A stretch of DNA of 64,000 nt from Carposina sasakii (GCA_014607495.2 CP053155.1:1860001-1924000), one strand, 5' to 3'; positions 46,078-57,269 are shown, counted from the first letter of the stretch. Translations and numbers: made by a program. Notes: generated from the letters alone by a model not told the origin.

Positions 46078-46405
46078 ACAGGGTGTAGGTGACAGCCAGG
46101 CAAATATTGAAACGCTGAACAAGTTCCACTGCTCGACGTAGGCTTCCCCCAGGGCACCCCACAAGACTGCTATGGGGGGTATTTGCCCATAGTCACCACG
46201 CTGGGCAGGCGGGTCGGTGATCGCAGTTTGTATTTTGGACTGTGTTGTCAACACGGGAGGCGTTGCTGCCCACCTCCCGGAAACCCTTAATCGCCTCGTA
46301 CGATACCCGCGGTTGAGTTATACGACAGTATTTTTACTCGCAGGAAATGTATTTTTGATTATCCGTATGTATGCTTTTGCGCCAATCGTATTGGGCGACC
46401 GTGTG
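46078..46405. mobile_element. Family K element split by a family E LINE tail
   Basis: CAGGGTGTAGGTGACAGCCA at the left and GTTATACGACAGTATTTTTA...GCAGGAAATGTATTTTTG at the right are parts of family K (compare 60,143-60,914). Between them, 46,125-46,318, is an E unit with GACGTAGGCTTCCCCCAGGG and ACCCTTAATCGCCTCGTACG. Confidence 0.6.
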
Positions 46406-46521
46406 ATTCTCTAATTATAAATTGTTTCACAAATAAATAAATCATGTAATCATAACAATCAAACTTCAGATTTAAACACAACAGTTATTATAAAATTACT
46501 ATTAAAGAAATGCAAAAACTC

Positions 46522-46595
46522 CTCACCCGAGTGGGAATCGAACCCACGACCTCTGCATACCGTGCTAGCGCTCTAACCACTGAGCTACCGGGTCA
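46522..46595 (-). repeat. tRNA-like element, family R (copy 1)
   Basis: Minus strand reads GACCCGGTAGCTCAGTGGTT and GTCGTGGGTTCGATTCCCAC, with a D-arm and a good T-arm. The anticodon stem pairs poorly and lacks T before a plausible anticodon, and related copies occur at 62.0 and 63.7 kb, so I call it tRNA-derived rather than a tRNA gene. Confidence 0.6.
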
Positions 46596-46852
46596 ATCAC
46601 TATACAACAACAGTTATTAGTATATATAATGTACAGAAGCGAGCTTATCTTAAATTTTTCAGGAATATATTTTATCGTACATCAGCCTGAGATGACACTC
46701 AGTTATATCTCTCACTTTAGAGAAGCGCATCTTGTATCGCAGCTGGACCCCTACTATGATGTCTCGCATGTCGTATTAATTCTTACATTCGATGTTATTT
46801 TTATCCTTAAGTATGTATGCTATTTATCTATGTTTATGTGTTTTATTTAGGT

Positions 46853-47172
46853 ACTAGTGGACGCCCGCGACTCCGTCCGCGTGGACCACAGAAAAAACAA
46901 AATGTCGATATTACCCGGGATAAAAACATTTTCCCGGGATAAAAAGTCTATATGTTAAGTGGGACCTGTCACAATATATTTCCGGAAACTGCATCGAAAT
47001 CGGTTCAGCCGTTTCTGAGATTAGCGTGCACAAATGCACAGACAAACCGACAAAAATTCCAAAAATCATTATTTTGGGTACTATTGCCGTAAAAGTCTCC
47101 TATAATATTTTTCTCAAATATCTTCCATGTACAGACAGCGATCCGTTACATTTTTATTATATGTATAGATTT
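46853..47172 (+). repeat. Family D repeat (copy 4)
   Basis: Cleanest full copy: ACTAGTGGACGCCCGCGACT to TTACATTTTTATTATATGTA. Useful as the reference for dating insertions into other D copies. Confidence 0.8.
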
Positions 47173-47618
47173 AGTTTATTGGTCTGTTTGACATATCTAC
47201 TTCTTATGTTTGTTACTGTTACTGTGTACAATGAAGCATAACTAACTAACAAAATTCTCTTATCAAGAGTGGAGAGCTAAAAACCGTCTAAGTGCCTCTT
47301 TAGTCAACAAACATTTAATTGAGTTGTACTTTTTCTGTAGTAGTTGGTCTATTATAAATATTTTTTTATCACCTATGATTTACAGTGGACACATTTTTAT
47401 GCCTTGATTCCATGAAGGCGATAACGTTTTGATTAAATAAACCAGATTTAGAAATAAGAAAAGAAATCGATGATACAAACAAATGAAATAACAATATAAA
47501 TATGGGCAAGTAAATGCGATAATAATTATCTATTGTTCCAAGAAAATATATAAAACTTTACAAAAAATACACAGTTTGAAAATTCGCACGCAGTATTTAC
47601 CTAATTTATTAAATAGTA
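47173..47618. other. Unassigned AT-rich stretch
   Basis: No feature supported. Confidence 0.35.
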
Positions 47619-48467
47619 TATATGTCGTGGCCATATTGTTAAATTAATTATTTCATGAAATGGTCGAGCATTTCATGAAGTGGTCGCATTTCATGAAGTG
47701 GCCAATTCAATTTGACCAGATCGTTAAATCGTCTACATTTCACGATTTTGTCATCCACGTTTGGCCAAATCGTATTAACAGGGTGTCCATAAAATCCGAA
47801 TGTGGTAAGAGCTTATATAAATAATATATACCGTACACCATATATAAGTATACCATAAGGTATGATGGTATGATTTTTTTTGCTATTATTTATGTGATAT
47901 TTTCACAATATAATATTTAAAAACATAAAAGACTTTACAAAAGCGATTCGCATCTGGCACATCGCCGGACGCTGCCTGGGCACGCTCGCTCCGCTCGCTC
48001 GGCTCGTGCGTCATTTGTCATAGTCTAACCTAACCTAACCTATCGTAATCTAAGGTTTTTTGTTTAACAATATTATTAAAAACCACCATTAAGTCTAATA
48101 TACATACATTATACAATATAACACACTATCCGTGAACTTCTTCTGCATAGTCACCCTACTCTCTTTAATTTGTTTATAACCTAAAAAGAAAAATCCGCCA
48201 TCTTCACACATAAATAAAACGCGCGCAGCGCCTCTACCGGTGATTCATGTAACTATTTTACGATATGATCAATAATCTTGACCACTTCATGAAATGATCG
48301 GGCGTTTAGTTGCCCATATCGAGAAACGATTTTTAATCATCGATCTGCCCAAACCATATCATGATGTGGCCAATAGACAGTTGAACTTTTCATGAAATGC
48401 GACCATTTCATGAAATGCTCGACCATTTCATGAAATGATCAATTCTACGATATGGCCACGACATATA
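47619..48467. mobile_element. 841-bp TIR element with palindromic motif arrays
   Basis: The element is 47,623-48,463. Ends TGTCGTGGCCATATTGT and ATATGGCCACGACA are inverted, and the similarity runs about 80 bp inward through three copies of CATTTCATGAARTGGTCG on each side. A fourth copy lies further in on the right (about 48,278). TATA flanks both ends (47,619-47,622 and 48,464-48,467). The interior has CGCTCGCTCCGCTCGCTCGG and three CCTAA units but no ORF. I do not recognise the family; the repeated palindrome looks like a set of transposase-binding sites. Confidence 0.8.
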
Positions 48468-48777
48468 CGCAGATACAGCAAATAAGAGGATCTTATCCAA
48501 AGATGTGGTAGAAGTTTTTATAAAAGTTTAAAAGTAACCAGATTAAAAGTCGTAAGCACAAGCAATATCATTTTATATACGCATTACAGCAAAATACGAG
48601 CTCGTAACCAATGGTAGGGGCTCGTTCCGGAGAGCCATTTGCGCTGCTGTATCGTCTAGACATTACGGCGACTGATGGCGTCGTTTGTTACATCGCTCGC
48701 CAATAAGTCATTTAAATGAGTTAAACTCGAACTAAGTGTTTGATGAGTTACTTACTAGTTCGGTAATTTAAGTGAGG

Positions 48778-48899
48778 GAAGTTTTTATATTTATAAACAT
48801 ATCAAATCTTTACAGGAACAACGTGACATGTCAAAAAGTAGTGATTTATAAATTATCACGTTGTTCTTGTAAAGAGGCGATACATGTAATAAAAACTTC
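48778..48899. mobile_element. Small foldback, about 120 bp
   Basis: GAAGTTTTTAT at the left pairs with ATAAAAACTTC at the right. TCTTTACAGGAACAACGTGA pairs with the CACGTTGTTCTTGTAAAGA block. No ORF or clear TSD. Confidence 0.65.
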
Positions 48900-49359
48900 T
48901 CGATATATTAGCTCGTAAATGACATTATAATAAATTATTATAAGTGTACTTAGTATTCTTGTTGTATTTTTTTTTCTAAAATGATTATATTATATTATCT
49001 GGAGTACATAGGTAAATAACACGAACTTTTAATGTAGGATTGTGGACGTCAGATGCCGCTCTAGACTGTTTGTAGTACCGTCTCGCTTCCATATTTTCTA
49101 AAATGGTACACTCTAAGTATAAAAACATTCAAGATGTGTTGACTCAAATGATGTGTTTCATACTCAAAGACATTATCAACGTGCCGGCGATGACTTGAAA
49201 AAATAGAACATAAAATTATTCCAAATTCGTAATAGAGTAAGTAGGATACATTTGATGCTGTCTTTCTCTAAAACTTAATCAAGAGACAACATCAAGTTTA
49301 TCCTTCAAACAGGCTATCTGACTACTGGAAAAATCAGAATCAGAAAATTTTTATTATTC
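48900..49359. other. Unassigned stretch
   Basis: TTTGATGCTGTCTTTCTCTA near 49,252 echoes 13,588. Nothing else recognised. Confidence 0.35.
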
Positions 49360-49599
49360 TTGAGCATGAACGTATAAAGAACAACGGACGTAATGCTGTC
49401 AATGCACAGATTGAAGCACAGAAATGGCGGTGCGTTGCGCATAGGCGCCGAGCTTACTATGGTTTGTATGTATGGTTGGATAACGCGTCATTACACATCC
49501 CTACTCCATGGAATATCGTTACCGAGCTTACTATGAATGCCTCACTCGGTGTATTGACAACACTCTGTCCGTTATTCTTTATACGTTCATGTTCTTAAG
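49360..49599. mobile_element. TIR MITE, about 240 bp
   Basis: TTGAGCATGAACGTATAAAG...CGGACGTAATGCTGTCAAT at the left is complemented by ATTGACAACACTCTGTCCG...CTTTATACGTTCATGTTCTT at the right (about 50-bp TIRs). CCGAGCTTACTATG occurs twice inside in direct orientation. No convincing TSD. Confidence 0.75.
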
Positions 49600-49818
49600 T
49601 CTCGAAACATTTCAGTGGAACTTTACTGATTTGTGTGCGCAGGGTACCTTTTTACTATAATATTAAAGAACTTTTCATGAGTAAGCAATACGCATATTTG
49701 TCAAGTAAACATAACTGAAATCTGAAATAAACTGAGTAATAGAAGTCGGTTGGTAAGCTTTATTATGTTTACGTTTTGTACAAATATTTATTTTTATTAT
49801 TTGACTAGTACGAGTACC

Positions 49819-50318
49819 NNNNNNNNNNNNNNNNNNNNNNNNNNNNNNNNNNNNNNNNNNNNNNNNNNNNNNNNNNNNNNNNNNNNNNNNNNNNNNNNNN
49901 NNNNNNNNNNNNNNNNNNNNNNNNNNNNNNNNNNNNNNNNNNNNNNNNNNNNNNNNNNNNNNNNNNNNNNNNNNNNNNNNNNNNNNNNNNNNNNNNNNNN
50001 NNNNNNNNNNNNNNNNNNNNNNNNNNNNNNNNNNNNNNNNNNNNNNNNNNNNNNNNNNNNNNNNNNNNNNNNNNNNNNNNNNNNNNNNNNNNNNNNNNNN
50101 NNNNNNNNNNNNNNNNNNNNNNNNNNNNNNNNNNNNNNNNNNNNNNNNNNNNNNNNNNNNNNNNNNNNNNNNNNNNNNNNNNNNNNNNNNNNNNNNNNNN
50201 NNNNNNNNNNNNNNNNNNNNNNNNNNNNNNNNNNNNNNNNNNNNNNNNNNNNNNNNNNNNNNNNNNNNNNNNNNNNNNNNNNNNNNNNNNNNNNNNNNNN
50301 NNNNNNNNNNNNNNNNNN
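49819..50318. other. Assembly gap, 500 N
   Basis: Exactly 500 undetermined bases, a conventional gap size rather than a measured one. Apparent frames across it are meaningless. Confidence 1.
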
Positions 50319-50448
50319 AACTTTTTCCTTGCTCTGAAAAATTAGATTTAGAACCCTGTAAAAATTTTGAATTACTTTTGACAAAACATGTAGGTATCTG
50401 ACTAATAATGGAACAATAACTTTTTTAAATATGGTTTTATAATAACTA

Positions 50449-50711
50449 TAAGGATGTTTTTTTGTTATTTTAGGGTTTTTTTTGTGGCCACCTTTAACGA
50501 AGGGTACGTACTCTATACATGAAATAAAGTAAGTTTATGCAAAAAAAAAATGTTGAGAAAAAAAAAACGCAGTCTATTTACTCAACTTTGGACCCTAATA
50601 TTTTGGAAACCAGACACTTCCCAGGTATCCACTTCCATGGAGAAAAATGATCGTGATGATGAGGAGATTCCGTAGTTTTCGGGAACGTTGACGACCAAAA
50701 ATCATCCTGTA
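50449..50711 (+). mobile_element. MITE, family A (copy 6), filled site
   Basis: The element is 50,451-50,709. The duplicate segment keeps the empty site (ATAACTATATTGTACATT near 53,663), so the TA duplication (50,449-50,450 and 50,710-50,711) and both ends are directly visible. Internally deleted (259 bp). Confidence 0.95.
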
Positions 50712-50857
50712 TTGTACATTTTATATAGGGGACAGATCAAACTTTTTTCTTATCTATCCCCCCTAGAAGACAAATCAGGGTGACAGATTACACAACATTT
50801 TCTGTGTCATCAACCAACAAAATCTAAACACATTCTGACATAAAAAATACACCACAG

Positions 50858-50982
50858 TGACACGGAACTGGCGTTGGAGCTGAGCGAGCAAGTGTTTCTG
50901 GACGACGATGACTACTCTACGCGAGCTCCGGCCTCCCCCACTACGGTGCCCAATGTGCGGCCCTACCGACCTCCTTCTACAG
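50858..50982 (+). CDS. Candidate UCKL1 upstream exon (duplicate 1)
   Basis: Bounded by ACACCACAG and GTAATTTC: 1 nt, 41 codons, 1 nt. Peptide: acidic, then Pro-rich (L-S-E-Q-V-F-L-D-D-D-D-Y-S-T-R-A-P-A-S-P-T-T-V-P-N-V-R-P-Y-R-P-P). No domain. Its 3' phase fits the 2-nt start of the exon at 58,891, and UCKL1-type proteins have a low-complexity N-terminus before the kinase, so an upstream exon of that gene is the best guess. It could belong to another plus-strand gene. Identical to 53,817-53,941. Confidence 0.5.
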
Positions 50983-51017
50983 GTAATTTCGTCTACAGCC
51001 TTTTTACTATCGTCTTC

Positions 51018-51270
51018 AGCTTATTGCAGTCCACTGCTGGATGTAGGCCTCCTCCATGGCACGCCACAAGGCTACCTCCATAGGGGGGGTTTAGCCCATA
51101 GTCTTACTTTAGTCTTACTAATAACCTTTTTATCATTTATATCTTTGAGATAAAGTTGAATTTAGGTGAGTGTTTTTAAGACTAGATTGCAGAAGCATAG
51201 CCGTAACAATCGTCGTCAGCTTATTGCAGTCCACTGCTGGACGTAGGCCTCCCCCAGTGTACGCCACATG
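51018..51270 (-). repeat. Two RTE LINE tail fragments (family E)
   Basis: CTTATTGCAGTCCACTGCTGG appears at 51,019 and 51,221, each followed by a short truncated tail. The same pair recurs at 53,977 and 54,178 in the duplicate. Confidence 0.65.
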
Positions 51271-51650
51271 GCTCGATCTCCCGATCTGGCCGGAGGGCAC
51301 CCAACGCTATGCTTGCCGAGGCGCGGTCTACATTCGAGAACCCGTTTACTCCACCGTCCATCGGTTCTACGGCAGATGTGGCCGTAATAATGCGATATCT
51401 AAAATTGTGAGTCACACTGACGAGGCGTCATTACACTCGCAATATTCGTCCTCGCATTGGTTTGCTTTTGCTGGTTACATAAATATAGCCTACCGATATT
51501 TATTTATCTTGAACTGTACAAAGTAACTAGGTGCCTATTTTGGTGAAACGAACTCTAGTTTTCTTTCTTATTTATTATTCTTCACAAATAAAAATATATT
51601 ATAAGTAATCTCAGTATACAGGAGATATGTACAGTGGCGTGCTTATCTTG

Positions 51651-51885
51651 ACGGCCGATTGATGTAGTTGGTAGTGGCCCTGCCTGCGACGCCGTAGGTC
51701 CTGGGTTCGAAGCCCGGTAGGTGCAAACATTGATGTGATGAATATCGATGTTTGTTTCCGAGTCATGGATGTTTATATGTATACTTATTTATATACCGTT
51801 GCTTAGTACCCACGTCATTAGACCTTAGAGATCTTAGTGTGGGACTAGGTTATTGTGTTGTGAAGTGTGTGAATATTTATTTATT
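51651..51885 (+). repeat. tRNA-derived SINE, family T (copy 3)
   Basis: CGGCCGATTGATGTAGTTGG and GGGTTCGAAGCCCGGTAGG, then a body ending in GTGAATATTTATTTATTATA that runs straight into repeat D, as in the other two 3'-intact copies. Confidence 0.75.
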
Positions 51886-52237
51886 ATAGTGGACGCCCGC
51901 GACTCCGTCCGCGTGGACTACAGAAAAAAAAACAAAATATCGAAATTATTGGGATTAAATAGACAACATTCTTACTAACACCATTCAGTTTACATTAATT
52001 AAATTGTAAAAACTTGTAGGTACTGTTACTCTATAATATGTTTGATAAACTGCATTGAAATTAGTTCAGCCGTTTCTGAGATTAGCACGCACAGACAAAC
52101 GGACAAAAAATTCCAAAAACCATTGCTTTGGGTACTATTGCGTTGATAAAGGTATTCTATAATATTTTTTCTTATTCTTATAATCTTCCATGTACAGACA
52201 ACGATCTGTAACATTTTTATTATATGTATAGACAAGC
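51886..52237 (+). repeat. Family D repeat (copy 5)
   Basis: GTGGACGCCCGCGACTCCGT to ATTATATGTATAG. It differs from the duplicate's D copy by a block near 51,955-52,030. Confidence 0.75.
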
Positions 52238-52379
52238 AATCTATGCTTATCACACAAAACAATTTCTTTTTCATATCTAAATCTTTTATGACAATCAAAA
52301 ATGAATTTAAATCAGATAGTTACAGTTTTTGTTTACCAATGAACTGATCTTCATAATATTTCACAGCATGATGTATGGA

Positions 52380-52465
52380 ATACTAGTAGACACCCATAAA
52401 AAAATTGAAATTATCCAGGATAAAAATATTTTCCCGGGATAAAAAGTAGCCTATCTGTTAATCCA
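52380..52465 (+). repeat. Family D fragment
   Basis: CTAGTAGACACCCATAAAAA and TTTTCCCGGGATAAAAAGTA; the rest of the unit is missing. Confidence 0.6.
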
Positions 52466-53525
52466 GGGTGTCGGCTAACTCCATACCAAATTTTATTAAA
52501 GTAGCTCCAGATGTTTTTATGTGAAAGAGTAACACACATCCATCCATCCCTTCTGACAAATATAGGCAATGTTTAGTTTAAACAATGTTTAAATTCTCTT
52601 TTAATAGCATGGCAAGAGATAAAAATGTCTAGAATTAATGTGTACACTATAAATGTTCTCAGCAGGTATACAATTTCTAACAAAAACCTCTATATTTTTT
52701 TTTATTACTTCAAAGACAAATATTAAAGCGAGCTTAGTTCATTTTAGGAACTTTATGGGGATGGGTAAAACGTAAGATGCATTTTTAAAAACAATGTTTC
52801 ACCACATCATTCACAGTTTTTCACTAGCTGGTGTAAGGTATTGCATGGAATCAACTTGGTGTTCTGTGATCATAGATTTAAGGATAAATTTAGCATAATA
52901 AGTATCACGATAATTATATTGATAAATATACCTTAATAATTATAAAAATCAAACACTAAAATAATCTAAGTTTATTTACATATCCAAACGTAGTAGACAT
53001 AACAAAAAACCTTTGACTGACAAAAGAAGTGTAAATTTCAGGAATTTCTCTTTTTTTACGTACTTTCTTACTTTTTTTGACGCCATAAAAACAAACTCTG
53101 TTTGTATTTTTGTAATTTAAATTATATTATTCTTTGCTGTTCATTTAATAATGCTGAAAACATGAGATCTTTTTTGAGATAATAGATTATAATTTACCAA
53201 AATAAAGAAAATTTCAAGAAGTTAATTGACAAATTTAATCAGCTAGGATAATTATCATTATAAAATTATAAAAAAAAATATTTATCTTGATAATTTCGTA
53301 CCCTGAAAAGTATTTATTTATTTATTTGGGACAACAAACAGTATAGTGGGATGTAATCTTTGAATACATTCAACAATTTAAATAAAACCAGACAACTTTG
53401 TGAAATGCTTTATTTGAATTATTCCGATCTCACCCTGCTTTGGCCCTTTATAGGAAGCAAGATCACAGCAAAGTTTGATCTGTCCGTCTGCTTGTTTGCA
53501 GCAAAACATGTGGGTGAATAGACTA
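52466..53525. other. Unique spacer between the duplicated segments
   Basis: AT-rich; no exon or shared repeat recognised. It separates two otherwise parallel segments. Confidence 0.45.
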
Positions 53526-53816
53526 AAATTTTTCCTTGCTCTGAAAAATTTAGATTTAGAACCCTGTAAAATTTTGAATTAATTTCTTGCCACACTTTTT
53601 GACGAAACATGTAGGTATCTGATCTAATAATGTAACAATAACTTTTTTAATATTGTTTTATAATAACTATATTGTACATTTTATATAGGGGACAGATCAA
53701 ACTTTTTTCTTATCTATCCCCCCTAGAAGACAAATCAGGGCGACAGATTACACAACATTTTTTGTGTCATCAACCAACAAAATCTAAACACATTCTGACA
53801 TAAAAATACACCGCAG

Positions 53817-53941
53817 TGACACGGAACTGGCGTTGGAGCTGAGCGAGCAAGTGTTTCTGGACGACGATGACTACTCTACGCGAGCTCCGGCCTCCCCCAC
53901 TACGGTGCCCAATGTGCGGCCCTACCGACCTCCTTCTACAG
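53817..53941 (+). CDS. Candidate UCKL1 upstream exon (duplicate 2)
   Basis: Identical at all 125 bases to 50,858-50,982. Acceptor ACACCGCAG, donor GTAATTTC. Because the exon length is not a multiple of three, using both copies in one mRNA would break the frame. Confidence 0.5.
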
Positions 53942-53976
53942 GTAATTTCTTCTACAGCCTTTTTACTATCGTCTTC

Positions 53977-54240
53977 AGCCTATTGCAGTCCACTGCTGAA
54001 TGTAGGCCTCCTCCATGGCACGCCACAAGGCTACCTCCATAGGGGGGATTAGCCCATAGTCTTACTTTAGTCTTACAATAACCTTTTTATCATTTATATC
54101 TTTGAGATAAAGTTGAATTTAGGTGAGTGTTTTTAAGACTAGATTGCAGAAGCATAGCCGTAACAATCGTCGTCAGCTTATTGCAGTCCACTGCTGGACG
54201 TAGGCCTCCCCCAGTGTACGCCACATGGCTCGATCTCCCG
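53977..54240 (-). repeat. Two RTE LINE tail fragments, second copy
   Basis: Counterparts of 51,018-51,270 in the duplicate; the first has GCTGAATGTAGG instead of GCTGGATGTAGG. Confidence 0.65.
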
Positions 54241-54608
54241 ATCTGGCCGGAGGGCACCCAACGCTATGCTTGCCGAGGCGCGGTCTACATTCGAGAACCC
54301 GTTTACTCCACCGTCCATCGGTTCTACGGCAGATGTGGCCGTATAATGCAATATCTAAAATTGTGAGTCACACTGACGAGGCGTCATTACACTCGCAATA
54401 TTCGTCCTCGCATTGGTTTGCTTTTGCTGGTTACATAAATATAGCCTACCGATATTTATTTATCTTGAACTGTACAAAAGTAACTACCTATTGAAACGCA
54501 CTCTAGTTTTCTTTCTTATTCATTATTCTTCACAAATAAAAATATATTATAAGTAATCTCAGTATACAGGAGATATGTACAGTATTGTACAGTGGCGTGC
54601 TTATCTTG

Positions 54609-54835
54609 ACGGCCGATTGATGTAGTTGGTAGTGGCCCTGCCTGCGACGCCATAGGTCCTGGGTTCGAAGCCCGGTAGGTGCAAACATTGATGTGATGAA
54701 TATCGATGTTTGTTTCCGAGTCATGGATGTTTATATACTTATCTATGTATTTATATACCGTTGCTTGGTACCCACGACATAAGACCTTAGTGATCTTAGT
54801 GTGGGACTAGGTCAATGTGTTGTGAAGTTATTTAT
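54609..54835 (+). repeat. tRNA-derived SINE, family T (copy 4)
   Basis: Counterpart of 51,651-51,885; an extra GTACAGTATT block precedes it. Confidence 0.75.
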
Positions 54836-55190
54836 TATAGTGGACGCACGCGACTCCGTCCGCGTGGACTATAGAAAAAAAAAAAAATCGAAATTATTCG
54901 CGATAAAAACATTTTCCCGGGATAAAAAGTTAAGTGGGACCTGTCACAATATATTCCTGAAAACTGCATCGAAATCGGTTCAGCCGTTTCTGAGATTAGC
55001 GTGCACAAAGGCACCGACAAACACAAAAATTCCTAAAATCATTGTTTTGGGTACTATTGCGTTGATAAAGGTATTCTATAATATTTTTTCTTATATATCT
55101 TCCATGTACAGACAGCAGGGATAAAGGCGTGATTATATGTATGTATGTACAGACAGCGATCCGTTACATGTTTATTATATGTATAGAATA
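54836..55190 (+). repeat. Family D repeat (copy 6)
   Basis: Contains an inserted GGGATAAAGGCGTGATTATA word (family F end) near 55,117, flanked by the repeated GTACAGACAGC. Confidence 0.7.
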
Positions 55191-55981
55191 GATTTCTTTA
55201 TTTATCTCTCAAGAGATTTATTCCAGCAAACCAAGCAAAAGTGACTATATTTCTTTATAGGCATGCCAGAACGCGACTCTGATTAATAGGATATGACACT
55301 AACAACGAGCCTTGAACTTAATAACTTGCTAACTACCTATTGTGATAGTGTCATATATCGTGGGAACGGAATTAAAGATTATTTCGCTCGTTCTCATATT
55401 AAACGCTTATTACCCGACTTCGCTAGAAAAGGCCTATGTTTTTCGAGTGTATGCGTACATTGTTTGACACGCTCTAGTATAGAATAATGCCGTATAGAAT
55501 AAACTAAATCTAGTATAGAATAAACAGTGGACTGCAATAGGCTGAAGAAGAAGAAGTCTAGAATAATAAGAATAAGAAATTATTTATTCAGCATTTACAA
55601 ATGTTTCACAATACAGCCAAGTAGAAAAACATATGCTGAAATGGACCCAGCTCAGCATACAGCTGCAGACCAAAAACAGATGGTCTGCAGCGCTGGTTTT
55701 CAGCTGGACCCGTAAATTGGTGTTCCAGATTACCTATTAGAGATTACCTAGAGCCTAAACGATTTGTCGCATTTGAACTTGAGAGGTATCATGAAATTCG
55801 TCTTAATCGAGAGAGTGACACTGGGTAAAAAAATTCTGGATGCCTACGTTCGTTACAGTAGGAGGCTATGTTCTATGAACATTTCGCTTATTACCCCTTC
55901 TACCTTATATTAAAGCTTTAAAATGTCGCGAATGACAGTCATCTTGAAGGCAGTTTCTTTCCCTCTACAATCTACATCTTA
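55191..55981. other. Unassigned stretch
   Basis: Open frame 55,293-55,487 (+) has no domain. GCAGTGGACTGCAATAGGCTGAAG-like E words at 55,525. An AGCTGCAGACC/GGTCTGCAGC inverted patch near 55,658-55,695. Confidence 0.35.
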
Positions 55982-56240
55982 CCATACATACATATAATCA
56001 CGCCTTTATCCCTTACGGGATAGACAGAGCACCAAGGGCCGATAGAACCACATGGTGCCACTTCTGATCAATTTTGAGGGTATAGTTGAGATGTACAAGT
56101 TCGGTTAGTAGTGACAGGTGGTCAGCCTTTCGCCTACAAAACACCGCGACCCTCTTTTGCCTCTACTGACTAGTACAGTATGCCCGGAAAGATAAGCAGC
56201 TGTAGTGTTATACGTTTTTTTTTTCACTCCCAGAGCATGG
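55982..56240. repeat. Family F repeat (copy 5), full right end
   Basis: Includes the uninterrupted GTACAGTATGCCCGGAAAGA junction, which shows what family F looks like without the 405-bp insert at 27,422. Confidence 0.75.
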
Positions 56241-56539
56241 AAGATGTTATAAGTATAAAGACATCTTACCAATATTGCCGTATATTTCTTTGTAAATAAA
56301 AAACTCGTATTCCATACAACCTCGCCGCTGACATTGGGCCTACGAAAACCAATCGACCTCCGTCACGCCTGGAATCGTGATACTTACAGTTAATTCGCGG
56401 TTCACTGTACACCGGACCAACACGTTATACCAACTCATTTGTTCAGTGGATGAATTTAGCACGACATCTACTTTGTAAAACTGCTGTGTAAATTCCCGTG
56501 CATTTGCACCCCTTCTTAGTGGACCTTTACTATAGTGGC
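56241..56539. other. Unassigned intron sequence
   Basis: No exon recognised; the minus frame here is unsupported. Confidence 0.35.
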
Positions 56540-56765
56540 CGGCCGATTGGTGAAGTGTAGTAGGTAGTGACCCTGCCTGCGACGCCATAGGGCCTGGATT
56601 CGAATTCCGGTAGGTGCGTTCAGGTTTCGGAGTCATGATGGATGTTGCTGCTATACTTATTTATCTATATATTATGTATTTATATACCGTTGCTTAGTAC
56701 CCACGAGACAAGACCTAAAGGATCTTAAGTGGTACTAAGTTAATATGATGTAAAGTGTGTGAAAT
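56540..56765 (+). repeat. tRNA-derived SINE, family T (copy 5)
   Basis: GGCCGATTGGTGAAGTG with an inserted TAG before GTAGTGACCCTG, then GGATTCGAATTCCGGTAGG and the usual tail to ATTTTATTTATTTATA. Confidence 0.7.
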
Positions 56766-57269
56766 TTTATTTATTTATACGTCACAAATGGAAGCCACGG
56801 TCCAAATATAACGTTTCTAGCTTCAGTAGTTTTGCTTCGACGTTGGTGAATCACGTGTGTACTAGTGACACTTGACTCGATGGTTTTGTAACACTTATAC
56901 GAGTAAGCAGCAGCTATAGTATACGCAGTGTCGTTTGCGATATTCGAGTTTCGTGAGTTTCGAATTTTCAGTCCATGAGTCAAGGTGTTGCGTTGTGTAC
57001 CTTGTCAGTGCATACAGTTGACGATTTTGTCGCAGCGTACTTAAGTTATCAGTGATTTTTCTTGTTATCTTTGTTATACTGATTATTTGTTGTGCTGTGT
57101 TATAACATTGAATACGTTGGGGGTGTGTCTGTGTTATATTGAACTTGGTAAAGATATTATAGTTTTGATATCTAGTTACGTATTTCCGGTTGGTTTGATG
57201 CAGTTGCCTGCCTGCGTGGTGCCGGGAATTCGGATAGAAAATACGATGAATAGAGCTTTTTGTCTAAGT
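56766..57269. other. Unassigned intron sequence
   Basis: No exon recognised. Frames at 56,771-56,983 (-) and 57,087-57,269 (+) lack domains. Confidence 0.35.

Larger units (their letters stand above)
50319..52237 (+). repeat. Duplicated segment, copy 1
   Basis: From TTTTTCCTTGCTCTGAAAAA to the end of a D repeat, this parallels 53,526-55,190 in order and orientation: a candidate exon, two E-type tails, a T SINE and a D repeat. Copy 1 has an extra MITE (50,451-50,709). Its left part is cut by the gap. Confidence 0.9.
53526..55190 (+). repeat. Duplicated segment, copy 2
   Basis: Parallel to 50,319-52,237 with small indels and substitutions outside the exon. Lacks the family A MITE. Confidence 0.9.

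Noticed and set aside
46522..46595. A functional tRNA gene (also 62,039-62,110 and 63,724-63,797)
   Set aside because: Poor anticodon-stem pairing, variable copies and an attached repeated body favour a tRNA-derived repeat. tRNAscan-SE would settle it.
48028..48045. Telomere-type CCTAA repeats
   Set aside because: Only three units; too short for a telomeric array and located inside a mobile element.
47640..48440. CRISPR-like array from the repeated CATTTCATGAAATG motif
   Set aside because: Spacing is irregular, there are no unique spacers of even length, and the context is a eukaryotic TIR element.
49750..50384. 195-codon frames on both strands
   Set aside because: They span the 500-N gap; the translation is unknown residues.
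51170..51526. 118-codon plus-strand frame (and its counterpart at 54,127)
   Set aside because: It runs over LINE-tail repeats and has no domain.
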